From: Bimuria novae-zelandiae CBS 107.79
Lineage: Eukaryota; Ascomycota; Dothideomycetes; Pleosporales; Didymosphaeriaceae
Length of the DNA: 55,464 nucleotides
Reading direction: 5' to 3'
Assembly (NCBI GenBank): GCA_010015655.1
Contig: ML976795.1
Coordinates: 2,971-58,434, forward strand
Shown here piece after piece: positions 1 through 10,490 of the stretch. Both the position numbers and the translations under genes were made by a program. Below the pieces are notes generated by a model. That model was not told the origin of the DNA and made no database searches. It saw only the letters and a list, made by a program, of their open reading frames with translations. Numbering within the stretch: the first letter of the stretch is position 1; each line of letters begins with the position of its first letter.

Positions 1-264
1 CGTTATAAGCTGTTGAGGCAATGCTGGCGGGCGACGCGCTTGTGCGGGCGTAAGGGGACAACTACTAACGCCATGGGCTTGAAACATGGACTTCTCCACC
101 AAAAAAAGCGTTAGTATAGCCCTATACACGTATTTGCACAGCTTCAAGTCTTACGAGCGAGTATTCTACGGATGGTGGGCCGTTATCAACGCGTCATAGT
201 CAAATTCACGATTTGTATGGGAGTTTGGCGGGGGCGCGCGAATTTCGCGATGGCGCCAAGATTT
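1..264. other. Unassigned left flank
   Basis: I see no gene, repeat or RNA here. Base composition is ordinary and is not RIP-depleted like the sequence after position 910. It lies just beyond the stop of the C-terminal segment of the metalloprotease relic, so it may be old 3' flank of that gene. Confidence 0.3.
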
Positions 265-883
265 CTACCGATTATTGCACGCGATAGATGATGGAATCGC
301 GATCGCAGTCTCCCCAGGGCGCCGCTCCCGCGTGGGCTCCGAGGTCCTTGGCGAATTGTGTCCCCACAAATTTGTACTTCCAGGCGAAAGTAGCGTCGTC
401 ACAGAGTTTCGTTGTGAGAACTTCGGATTCAAGGTCCTTGTTGGATTCGTCTCCCTTTGCTGTGTCGTAGGCGTTGTTGAAGGTAGGGAGATTGTGGTAG
501 CGGTATATGACGTGCTGGTCGCCTGTTGCACTCGCCCGCCATAGAATCCATCTGAGGCATCTGCCTGCAGGGGATAAAAACTATGAGTTCTTTCATTACT
601 TGCACGAAGTAAGTAGGTTCCTCGATCCTTTTGTGGCCAGATTGCTAACAGTGTTAGATTGGACACGGTGAGCGTCCTCGTCAGGAGCATTCAAAGTAGC
701 TGCCGCTAACCCACAGCAGTACTCGGGCTGCACCACGAGCATCAGCGACCAGACCGTAAGAACACTCGTAACAACGCTTTTCGCACACGTGCTAATCGCG
801 GGGACGAAGCCGACCTGATCGACTGCCCAATTTTCATACCCGACCGTGGCACTCATGGATCCACCCGGTTCCTTCAGATACAC
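265..883. pseudogene. Astacin-like (M12A) metalloprotease relic with inverted centre
   Basis: A diverged paralogue of the metalloprotease gene at 19510-20938, in three blocks. On the minus strand, about 859-805 reads SMSATVGY... and matches SAVIGY of the other copy. On the plus strand, 537-755 holds the zinc site: exon to 608 ending LHE, intron 609-657 (GTAAGT...GCTAAC...TAG), 10-bp exon 658-667, intron 668-719 (GTGAGC...CTAAC...CAG), and 36-bp exon 720-755. Spliced, this gives HEIGHVLGLHHEHQRPD, a full HEXXHXXGXXH zinc motif. Back on the minus strand, about 528-265 reads DQHVIYRYHNL... to SIIYRVQ-stop, matching the C-terminal half of the other copy, but the Met-turn is altered. The middle is therefore inverted relative to both ends, so no intact protein can be made. 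Exon lengths (10 and 36 bp) and intron positions match the other copy exactly. Confidence 0.75.
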
Positions 884-949
884 AGCGAATACATCGTTAT
901 GAACTTCTTCGTTCTATCTGCACGCTGACCGAAAAATAATTCTTACAAC

Positions 950-2165
950 CTTAATTCTTTATTAATTTTAATTTTTCCTTTTGCATCGTTTTCTCTAACT
1001 TTAAATAGCTAGATATATAGAAGGAGATGTCTAGAACGCACTTACAGACCTTAAATCTAGGGTTACTTTAGCTACTACTACTACTTAATATAGGGTACCA
1101 CGCAGCACTTTTCGCGGCCGCTTTAATAGTACTTAACCCTACTTATATGCCTATAATAGTGTATAGTAGCTTTTAGTTATTTAAGAAGAGTATTTAGAGC
1201 GCTAGATTCTTTATTAAGAAGCCCTTAGTTACGCGCTAACCTACGCGCAAGTATAAGCTATTATAATAGTTATTTTTAAGTAAGAGGGTAACTATAAAAA
1301 CCTAAGGAAGGAGTAGACTAGTTAATTTATAAGACGTCGCCTAGCTATTAAGTTAAGGTTAGGCCGCTAGACTAGCTAGGAACGTATAAATATGGCTACT
1401 CTTAAAAGTATTAGGCAAATATTCGACCTATACAAGACCGTGACCTAGATTCCCCCCCGACACAGGTACAACGCCGACGAGGGCGGTATCATGGAGGGCT
1501 AGGGGGTTAATAGGCTTATTATAGGCTCCTCGCAAGAGAAGCCTAATGCTATACTAGTTAAGATAATAAATGCCCGTACTTAGACCTCTATAGTAGAGTG
1601 TATCTCTACGCTTGGCGTCGTTCTTAAACCTTTAATTATCTTTAAGGTTAAGAGTATCTAGGAGTAGTAGTTTAAGGAGTTTTTAACTTAATATTCTTAC
1701 TAGCATGTTACCTTCTCGCAAAATAGGTAGATAAGTAATAATATTACTATTAAGTAGCTAGAGAAGGTGTTCTTGCCCTAGACTAAGCCTAATAATTTAT
1801 CTAAGACACGGTTGCTTATTATTAACGGCCATAGTAGCTATACCTTAGACGAATTTATGACTATATATTACATAAATAATGTCCACTTGCTCTTTATCCA
1901 TGCCCATACTTCACATATACTCCAGCCTTTAGATCTTGGTTGTTTCTCCAGCCTAAAGGTGGCGTATCGGCGCTTCGTCGGCGAGTATGGGGCTGAGACA
2001 GATGCAACCAAGCTTGGGAAGGCCAAGTTTCTTGAATTTTATGCAGAAGCGCGTAAAATCGGCCTTCGAGAGCAGTGTATCCGATCTGGGTAGAAAGCAA
2101 CAGGGCTGTACCCTAAGAACGTGAGGAAGCCCTTGGGTTCTCGCTGGGTGGTGGTGCGCGAACGG
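950..2165 (+). mobile_element. Fot1/pogo-like DNA transposon relic, 5' part
   Basis: AT-rich, stop-filled sequence. The clearest block is 1812-2093, which translates to LLIINGHSSYTLDEF..., then HTSHILQPLDLGCFSSLK. This is the D-x-H-S-S and HTSH-LQPLD region of Fot1/pogo (Tc1/mariner superfamily) DDE transposases. Upstream, Trp codons have become TAG, as RIP produces. Near 2110-2165 the frame KPLGSRWVVVRERP runs to the hAT insertion site and resumes after it at 4788. I could not identify the terminal inverted repeats, so the left boundary is approximate. It is not a functional gene. Confidence 0.75.
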
Positions 2166-2389
2166 CCGTCAACTAGGGATAGGCCGTACAATACGGAATA
2201 CCGTATTTTTCGTACCGTACGATACCGATACGCGTATCGTAGGATTAGATCCGTATGCTAAGGCGGGTAAATGCTGCTAAAAATGACTTTAGGGGCTAAC
2301 TTTATTTAGAGCTTGCATCTAGATTGCTTATCTTGTCCTCTAAGTATTATCTTAGTACTTTATTATTATTAATTAGTAATATTTATCAA

Positions 2390-2581
2390 ATGCCGCGTAC
2401 TGCGTTCAAAAGCGAGGACGTTGAGGTCACCTTCGAGGGCCTCCGGGCCATTGTAACATGTCGATTTTGCTCCAAACAATGGCATAATAAAAGCCTCGTA
2501 CGTCTCCGCGAGCACATGGCTAAATGCCCGAAGCTTCCGCGGGAGAAATATGAGCTATATGAGGTTAATAGCAACCCTTAG
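2390..2581 (+). pseudogene. hAT-1 transposase N-terminal BED zinc finger fragment
   Basis: Begins at ATG (MPRTAFKSED) and shows C-x2-C then H-x4/5-C spacing (CRFC ... HMAKC), the BED finger used by hAT transposases to bind DNA. The frame is closed by TAG at 2579. The following sequence continues in the same family but with many stops. Open length is 63 codons against more than 600 for an intact transposase. Confidence 0.7.
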
Positions 2582-3532
2582 ATACTATCTAAGCGTTAAT
2601 TATAGCTGCCGATAGAGACGCTACGTATAAGTAAAATAGACTTTAAAAAGGTAGATCTGCTACTCGCGGAGGCTATATATAGCTCTAGAGTACCCTTTAG
2701 CTTTATAAGCTCTTATAGCTTACCTTAGGTGGAGAAACTTACTAAGATGCCGCAGGTTAAAAATCCCGCATTCTATTAATTTCTGAACTTCTTGCGCCCG
2801 CCCTACACTCCGCCGGGCCGTAAGGCAATTGCCACGACGTTGCTAGACTTTATTTATAGCTAAATAAAGCGTGATATGAAAGCTATACTTAAGAAGGCCA
2901 GGCGGCAAATAACGCTAGTTAGTAATAGCTAGACGAACATACGCGGCGAGGCAGCCGTTAATTACCTAGTAGTAACTTAAAAATATAAGATCTTTTTAAA
3001 GATTTTATACACGTTAGCGGAGCGTTATAACGCCAAGAACCTAGCTAAAGGGATTCTTAAAGTAGCTAAGGACGTTAGCAAGCTTAGTATTACTACTATT
3101 TGCCTTAATAATGCCTCTAACATAAAGGCGGCGTAGGGTTTACTTACTAAAGCTATACCTAACTATGTAATATTAGGGTGCACCTCTTATATCGTTAACC
3201 TCTACGTCGCTAACTTCTTTAAAATAGGCGACTTTAGGGTAATTTTCGACGCTATAAAGAACGTTAGCAAGTTCTTTAGATAGTCTAGTTTACTTATAGG
3301 CATGCTGGACGAGGCTACCGGGCCTTAGGTGCGGCGGAAAGCGCTGCAGCTGCCGGGAAACACTCGCTGGCAAGGCAAGTTCAATACTATCGATTCGGTG
3401 CTGGAGAATCGCGACTAGATACTTTTGGTGGTGCAGAATCTGATAGTGACCTCTATTATGACCTAGCAAACGCAGAAACGGCGATTCTATAAGGTTATAG
3501 CAATTATAAGCAACGTACGTTAGTGGGAGAAG

Positions 3533-4069
3533 TTGCAAAGGCTGCGGAGCTTTCTAGTGCCCTTTACAAAAGTAGCCCTGGCGCTCGAGAGTACTCGGCC
3601 GAAATTCTCACGGCTATATGCCAGCTTCATCTACTTGCTCACCTCCGTCACTCTCCACACAACTTTGCCGCGAGAAGACGTCCAAAATACGCTTCGAAAC
3701 CGATTCCAGCAGGTCCACCATCCTCTCGGCACGATTTCGTATATATGCGACCCTCTTGCGCGGCGAGAATTGCCTGTGGCGGTCACTCACAAGATGCAGA
3801 TGGAAGTGGGCGAATACATCGCCCAGCAGTACCCGCCGACGCAGGGCAACGCCAGGCATGCCGCAGCGCTCTATAAAGAGCTTATGGATATGCTCTATCG
3901 TCAAGGCGCCTTCGAGAAGTGCGGTACTGATTTATCCTGGCAAAGCTTCGAGGATTACACCAATCCGGCGGAGTGGTGGCGCATACAAAGCTGCACCGAC
4001 GAGCTTAAAGAACTTGCCATCTACGCTCTCAGCATTAACCCTACAACTAGAGCAGCTAAACGTAACTAG
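3533..4069 (+). pseudogene. hAT-1 transposase C-terminal fragment
   Basis: A 178-codon open stretch with LVPFTKVALALESTRP, NPAEWWRIQS and LKELAIYALSINPTT. It matches the order of the hAT catalytic C-terminus and dimerisation domain. It ends at a TAG where the family normally continues with an Arg/Ser motif (ERxFS). No intact ORF links it to the BED finger, so the element cannot make its own transposase. Confidence 0.75.
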
Positions 4070-4787
4070 AGCGAGCACGGATTTCTTTATAATAAAATTT
4101 AGAATTGTCTTGTTAATAAACAGGTTAAAAAGCTAGTGTTTTGCTTTCACAATCTACAGATCCGTAACTCTATTTTAGCTATTATCGTTTCGGAAATACC
4201 TGCTCGACCCACAGAGCCAGCCAGTCATCGTCAATCCTTCCTTTTCTTGTATTTTCTTGAACGCAAAAAACTTAAATCTTCTAAAAAATTTAAGGGGGGT
4301 ACTTATAACTCTATAGAAGCCCTTTATCTACTTTTAGTATATTATTATCCAAAGTTCCTTGTGTGGTGGAGAGAAAAGCGAAAAAAAGGAGACCAGAACA
4401 GAAAATACGCGCAGTCTGATGAGAAATACGCCTTAAGTGGGTCGAGCAGGTATTTCCAGAATCACCGATAAAGGTGCTTAGTACTTCGACGCCTCCGAGG
4501 TGCCCGAACAAATTAACGTTAATAACTATAAAGATAAGCAGCTTTTGCTCGATTACCCAGCTAAATAAGTACAAGAAGAGCACTCTGGGGATCCTAAAGA
4601 TACCTAGCATCTATAGCTTTAATTGTATCTAATTCTGCACGTGATCATAGGGCCGAGAAAGGCACCGATTGGCTCAATTCACTTTGCCAAGAATGTACGA
4701 TAATACCGTAAATACGGTATTATACAAGATACCGTATATACAGGGATACACTGAAAAATACGGTATCGGCACATCCCTACCGTCAAC

Positions 4788-5165
4788 ACCACCCTCTTCT
4801 ACCAAGGATATCAGGACGCCAAAACGTGGCAGCGATGTTGTAAAGCTATTTTCTGAAAAGAGCTTCTCACTAACTACACGACGATGTGTTCGGCTTATAG
4901 CTAAGGCATTTAACTACACCTTAATAGAGGTTATTATAAAAATTTATAAGATTGCTTCCTTGCGCGAGTAGGTTAATTAAGTAAATTTACTAAAATACTA
5001 TAAAGTTATAATTAATCTAAATAAACGCTTTATAATTTTTATAAAAGTTTTCTTGTAGGCTAATTAGGTGCCCTCTTAATATATTTATAAAGTAAGGAAC
5101 GCATCGCAAAAGGTTATTATTATAAAAAAGGAAAGTAGCTTTAAAGCAAAAGTAAAGTAAATATT
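4788..5165 (+). mobile_element. Fot1/pogo-like relic, 3' part
   Basis: Reading across the hAT-1 insertion, with one copy of the 8-bp duplication removed, the frame continues RPSTPPSSTKDIRTPKRGSD..., the TP-rich C-terminal tail typical of Fot1/pogo transposases, then LTTRRCVRLIAKAF. This shows that 950-2165 and 4788-5165 were one gene. The tail after 4970 is AT-rich and stop-filled. The Copia-1 element then interrupts it, and a short remainder probably lies at 10738-10880. Confidence 0.7.
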
Positions 5166-5170
5166 AGTTT

Positions 5171-5412
5171 TATTGGAACAAGGTCCCTCTAGTAGTATGA
5201 CTACTATGAATAACCGAGTAGGTGAGGGACAAGGCGGGGTGGCTGCAACGTATTGTATTGACTGTCCTGTGTAGCGTCACAGATTGAACAAGCTATCGTG
5301 AGGTACAATCTGTACAATCGAGCAGGGACCACCAGGCTTGGCACTCTTCTGTACAGCAAGTACCACAAGCCTACCTTCCACCAATCTGGACTGAACCCAT
5401 ATATTCTCAACA
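5171..5412 (-). repeat. Copia-1 3' LTR
   Basis: On the minus strand it reads TGTTGAGAATAT...CCAATA. It is nearly free of RIP-type changes compared with its partner at 10491-10732. The differences between the two are all G-to-A or C-to-T in the partner. Confidence 0.9.
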
Positions 5413-6550
5413 CTCCCCCTTAGGACAGGTCTGGTCCATAGATAACTCCTAGTTAGTTCTTAAATCTCTCAAATGCCACTCGCTGCAAAGGCTTTGTTAT
5501 TCTATTAGTAACTATGTCTACAGTTAGCACGTAGGCTACATTAAGTCTGCCTTGTTCTGCCAGGTCCCTAATAAAGTGATAACAGACATCGATATGCTTT
5601 AATCTTTCGTGAAGGTGAGAGTTCTTTGTGAGTGCAATAGCGCCCTAATTGTCGCCTAGCATCTAGACCTTGTTAGTGTCTTTTCCAATGTACTTTGGGA
5701 ATCCAAGGTCTCTAAACACTTAAGCAATCCACTGGCCTTACTTGCAGCATGTCAATAGTGTAATATACTTAGATTCGTAACTTAATATTATAACTAATCG
5801 TTGCTTCTTACTAGACTATAATATTAGACCTCTATAGAACATTGCAGTGCTTCCTGAGACGCTCTTTTAGTCCACAGTATCGCTTGCCTAGTTAGCATCT
5901 AAGTAGACGATAAATTGTGAGTGTGCTCCCCCTGGTCCGTAGCGTAGTTTCATTGTAACTATTGACCTAAGGTACCGTAATAGGTTCTTTAATGCATGGC
6001 TATGGTGTTTTGCTGGATTGCTCATGTATTGGCTCAGTTTTCTAAGGGTGAATGCAATATCTAGACGTGTAAGAACTATAGTAAATATTAGGCTTCTAAT
6101 TCCTTGCTAGTACTTAGTTATATTAATTCGGGTGTTATTATTAGTAGTTAGCCTAAATAAGGTGTAATTAGCAGATAGAATCTTCCTGTCTTTATACTTC
6201 TTACTTAACATTCTAAACTTGTTAAGTACTGCGCGTAGGTATTGCTCTTAGTTAAGGAAGATTGTACGGTGCTTTCTGTCTCTTGTAACTCGCACTCTAA
6301 GGACTTTATGTACCTCCCCCAGGTTCTTAGCGTTAAATCGTCTAGAAAGCTTCTTCTAGAACTACTTAGTCTAAGATTGTTCCTTTGCCGCTGCAAGGAC
6401 GTCGTTAACGTAGACTAGGATTCAAATCTTTCTCTCCTTATGGACAAATATACAAGGGTCTGCCAGGCTTTATATAAATCCCCATGCAAGAAGCTCTTTC
6501 TTTATTAATAGGTTCTAGTCTTAAGCAGCTTACTTTAGTCCGTATAGGCT

Positions 6551-6784
6551 TTAAAGAACTTTTAGGACATGTCCTTTCTTAATATAAACTCCTTTAGGTG
6601 GCTTAAGGAGGATCTGTTCCTTAAGGTGAGACTTGGTAAACGCATTCTTAATGTTATAATAAAAACATTCTAAGTCTTCTGCTGCGATAGTGGCCAGGAA
6701 TAGACGTAAGGTATCTATGCGGATAGTTAGCGCAAAGGTCTTGTTGTAGTCGATTCCTTGTACTTGGGTGAAACCCCTTGCCAT
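6551..6784 (-). pseudogene. Copia-1 reverse transcriptase fragment
   Basis: Open 77-codon stretch containing ARGFTQVQGIDYNKTFA and YNIKNAFTKSHLKEQILLKPPKG, the conserved start of the Copia RT domain. The second catalytic Asp of the palm (D-V-x-x-A-F) appears as Asn (YNIKNAF), consistent with a G-to-A change. Stops lie on both sides. Confidence 0.8.
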
Positions 6785-7309
6785 AAGGCGTGCCTTAAAT
6801 CGTTTAACTGTCCTGTCTGGCTTAGTCTTAATTATAAAAACCTATTTTAAGTCAACCATGTTCGCGTCTTTTGCCGGAAAGACTTCTTCCTAGGTTCTAT
6901 TTTCTATTAGTGAAATTATCTCCTCTAGCACTGTTGCTTTCTATTAATTTCCGTACTTTGGGTCGTGGATAGCTTGTTGATATGTCTGGGGAATCCGAAT
7001 TCCTGCAATCTCAGTTGCTGGAAAAGCTTTCTTAAAAATCTGTGCTTGTTCGTCTGTAAAGTCGACTTGTGCTAGCATAGCTTTAATAATTTTCTAGAAT
7101 CTTTTATCTTTCATAGTGTCTTCGCTAGACCTCTTACGTTTAGACTCTCTTGTGAAGTATTATAGAGCTTCTGGCAAGACTTCGACAGGTTTTCCAGGCT
7201 CTTCGTTTACCAAGTCAGGTACTCGCTTGTCTTAAGGTAGGGCGATAGGAGGAACAGTAGTTAGCTTCCTTAGTCTTCCTCTTCTACGCTTTGTTAGCCC
7301 GGAATTTGG

Positions 7310-7460
7310 TTCTACAGAATTTAGTTCTATCGGTTCTGTAGAAGTTGGTTCTATTGGTTCTGTAGAAGTTGGTTCTATCGTTTCTGCAGAAGTTGGTTCT
7401 ATTAGTTCTATAGAAGTTGGTTCTATCGGCTCTGCAGAAGTTGTCTCTATCGGTTCCGCT
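7310..7460 (-). repeat. 24-bp tandem repeat in Copia-1 polyprotein linker
   Basis: About six imperfect copies of a 24-bp unit (GGTTCTATCGGTTCTGTAGAAGTT-like). On the minus strand they encode an eight-residue Glu/Pro/Ser/Thr-rich unit (EPIEPTST-like). The block lies between integrase and reverse transcriptase, where Copia polyproteins have a low-complexity linker. Confidence 0.75.
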
Positions 7461-8230
7461 AGTTAAATAAGAATAGGGCGTTGGTTTTCCTTAGTATTAG
7501 TCCTAGTATTAGTCCCTGGAACCTTCCTGGGTCTTCCTCTTGGTTTTTAGTCTGGCATTGTGTTCTGTGTCCCTTGTAGTCCAGCTGGGATATTTTGCAG
7601 TCGTAGTTCAACTTTTCCTCCAGGGGTGTTTTCGTCCACTGACAATCGGCTTGTTCTTGATGTGTACCCCAGCTCTAGCGAATAGAACTTGAACTGCTTG
7701 TTTGTTGTCTCAGAATAGCCTATGAATACTCTAACTCTGCCGCGGTTTATAAGCTTGTCGTGTCGTTAATCCGCTAGAATTATTTTAGGGTAAATATAGG
7801 AGTAGCACTTGCTCCCCTATACACGAATATAGTTAATAGATAGCGTCTTTCCTGTGAAAGCCTCTTTAGGGCTAACTTGCTTTCTATTAATTATAGGTCC
7901 TGTATTAGTGCGGTTTCGCATGTATGTGTCTGCCTCTATAGCTTTGTCCTAGAACTTAATTAGTAGACTAGCGTCCTTAAGCATTGCTCTCATGTTAGCT
8001 TCTATAGTTTAGATATTTCGCTTAGCTAGTCCATTTTAATATAATAACGCAATTGTAGTAGGCTGCAGTTCTACTCCCTATGTAACTCTCTATTCCTTAA
8101 CTTATTACAAGAGTTCTAGTGCGTTATTAGTCCTAGCAGCTTTAACCTTTTTATTAGTTTAATATTTAATAAAGATCTTTTAAACTTTAAGTTCCTTTTG
8201 TGCGTCTCCCTTATGCTTTAACAGGATGAC

Positions 8231-8623
8231 CTAGTTCTTCCGCGTGTAGCTATTAATAATAAGGAGGAACCATCGGTTTCCTCTTAGAGATGTTGGAAAG
8301 GGTCCTGCAATATTAAACTGTATTAAAGCTAGCTTTATAGCCTTGTGCTCTCTTAGCTGCTTAGGAATACTATTCCTTATCTTTGTTAAGGCGCAGACTT
8401 TGTAGAGTTCCATCTTTTCTAGCACTTAAATCTTCTTCTAGAGGGTTATGACTTCGTGGAGCTTCGCGATCTTTGCAGGCCCCAGGTGTACGAAGCGTCT
8501 GTGATATAGCAAGTATCTCTCTTTTTCACTAGTCTTAAATTCTGTTTTGTTAAATTCTGCTGGTGTATGCTGTTCTGTGCTTGGGAATGCTGTCTCTCGG
8601 TATCTATTAGCGATGTGTGACAC
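8231..8623 (-). pseudogene. Copia-1 GAG-pre-integrase and integrase fragments
   Basis: 8623-8438 reads LLYHRRFVHLGPAKIAKLHEV, the GAG-pre-integrase L-x-H-x-R-x-x-H zinc-binding region. 8425-8231 reads LIQFNIAGPFPTSLRGNRWFLLIIN, the start of the integrase core (D-x-x-GP with Asp replaced by Asn). Stop codons separate the two, so no integrase is produced. Confidence 0.75.
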
Positions 8624-8947
8624 TATATAGAGGCCGTCGTCTATAGTTGCTTTAATAATTGTCTTCTTTCCCAGTTTGAAACGCAGTGTATTTAAGTTAA
8701 ATCGACCCTTTAGGCCTACTGCGTAAATTTGTCTCCCTAATAACAGATTAACTCTAAGATTAGGTATAAGTAGTACATTTAAAAGCTATGTTAAGGACCT
8801 GTCTTTACACACTACTTAAGCTTCTCCCTTCTAGTCTGTATATAACTCTCCCCCTCTAACCTAAACAAGTCTTCGCTTAATCTTAATCATCCGTCTAAAT
8901 AATAAGGGTTGGTTAGACATGTGTGAGGAAGCGCCAGTGTCGCCGGC

Positions 8948-9262
8948 CTAGGTGGATAGAGAGGCCTTACTAACAATGTCTTTTGAGAGACGGCATGTCT
9001 TAATTTCCTTATCCTCTAAGTCTGAGGTATTAGTTAATGTCTCTAGCTTTAATTCTAACCTAGCTTCTTCTTTGGCTCTATATGCTTTGCTAGTCTTTTT
9101 ATTAGATTTCCTGGACTTAACAGGTAGCTTAGGTAGCTTTAGAGGGAATGGCTTCTTCTTCCTTTGCTTCTTTTTAGTTTTATATTCCCTTAGGAGCTTT
9201 CGAGCCTTTATAAGCTTTGAACAGTCTCGCATGTAGTGAGATTCGTCGCAAAGGTAGCACTG
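8948..9262 (-). pseudogene. Copia-1 gag zinc knuckle and basic linker
   Basis: The minus strand carries CX2CX3HX4C (CYLCDESHYMRDC), the retroviral-type nucleocapsid knuckle. It is followed by a Lys/Arg-rich linker (KTKKKQRKKKPFP, KSRKSNKKTSKAYR) that leads toward the protease motif. Confidence 0.8.
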
Positions 9263-10079
9263 GATGCCAGACGTAGCGCTAGGTTCGGAGTCGGATGACA
9301 GCTCCCTGTTGCCTCGCTTGTGGGGCGGAACGTACTTGTGGGCTTTTCGGAATGCTGGAAGAGCTTGTTTATTAGTATCTTACTAGTCTTGGACCTCCTT
9401 CTCTTCCAGAAACTTGAGCTTTTGTTTAATAGTGAGGTTAAGCTGAGCATTTAGGGTGTTAATTATAGTCTTAAAACTTAGAGGGAGTGATCTAATAAGA
9501 ATAAGTAGTAATGTAGCATCTTTATAGGCTCTATTAGTGTTAGCGTCTGCTAAGACAAGCTTACGCTAGTAATCTTTTAGCTTTTCCTATAATCTAATAA
9601 TTATGCTCTTAGAATCGAATGTAAATGTCTAGATCCTAGTTATGTACATGTTAGCGGTAATAGCGTTAGCTTGGGTGTACTTCTTTCGCAGGTAAGCCTA
9701 GAACTAGAAGGCAGTGTTGTACTTATTAACTAAGGCCTAGTCGTTGTTACTAAGAGATCTAAATAAAAGGTTAATTACGATTGCCTTGTCCTTTAGGTAC
9801 TTGTCTCTCTTGTTAACATTAATGCGGGCCTTGACAGTCTTGTTATCTGTGATGTCTAGTCCTTTTATAGCATCTGACAGGTCTTTAGTAGTAGTAATTT
9901 AGTAGTGCTCCTCTAGGCTTCTCTCGCACACGTAAAAGACTCTTTTCCCTCTTAGCTTGACTTTGTTCTGGCGGAACTAACTATCATGATTCTCCGCTGT
10001 GAGTTTAGGAATCTCCCACTGTCCCTTCTCTTCGGCCATTATATGTGTTCGGACGTGAGGAGGCTCACATGTGTCGATT

Positions 10080-10190
10080 GCAGGCGATGCGGGCGATGCG
10101 GGCGATGCAGGCGGTGCAGGTGGTGCAGACGATGCAGGCGATGCAGGCGATGCAGGCGATGCAGGCGATGCAGGCGATGCAGGCGATAAG
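10080..10190 (-). repeat. 9-bp tandem repeat upstream of Copia-1 gag
   Basis: About twelve imperfect copies of GATGCAGGC. On the minus strand one frame reads Pro-Ala-Ser repeats in phase with the gag ATG at 10039. It lies between the 5' LTR and gag, so it is either untranslated leader or an N-terminal Gag extension. The period is too short and there are no spacers, so this is not a CRISPR array. Confidence 0.8.
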
Positions 10191-10284
10191 GTGATACAAG
10201 CGATGCGTTATGCTGCAGGCGGTGCAGTCGTTGTCAATTCTCGAGCGTAGAGAAGGTGTGTATAGGTGAAGTTAATTCCTGCTT

Positions 10285-10455
10285 GAATCTGAGTCCTGCG
10301 CGACTCTAGTCGATGACTAATTCCTTTCGCGAATTATAGCTAAGTCCTGCGTAACTCTTAAGGTTTAATTTCTTCTTAAATCTAAGTCCTGCGCAACTCT
10401 AGTAGTGACTAATTTTTTTTATAAATTGTAGCTAAGTCCTGCGCGACTCTAGAGA
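10285..10455 (-). repeat. Long-unit tandem repeat in Copia-1 leader
   Basis: Four imperfect copies of a 45-60 bp unit containing CTAAGTCCTGCGCGACTCTA followed by an AT-rich segment. The block lies between the 9-bp repeat and the 5' LTR. I see no coding function. It could be leader structure or replication slippage. Confidence 0.7.
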
Positions 10456-10490
10456 AATAATAACGTTAGTTAGTAACTAGGCTTATAACC

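Larger units (their letters stand above)
2174..4779 (+). mobile_element. hAT transposon (hAT-1), degenerate, nested in Fot1-like relic
   Basis: The ends are defined by imperfect terminal inverted repeats, TAGGGAT..GCCG..TACCGTATTTTTC at 2174 and its complement ending CACATCCCTA at 4779, flanked by the identical 8-bp target duplication CCGTCAAC (2166-2173 and 4780-4787). Eight bases is the hAT hallmark. Inside, 2390-2581 encodes a BED-type zinc finger (start MPRTAFKSED; CRFCSKQWHNK...LREHMAKCP). 3533-4069 encodes the C-terminal transposase region, with WWR and LKELAIYALSINPTTRAAKR, the hAT dimerisation domain; the continuation SEHGFLYN lies past a TAG stop. The middle is full of stops. It sits in the coding part of the Fot1-like element, so it arrived later. 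Confidence 0.88.

Noticed and set aside
10080..10190. Regular short repeats resembling a CRISPR-like array
   Set aside because: Nine-base units directly abut one another without spacers, in a eukaryotic retrotransposon leader.
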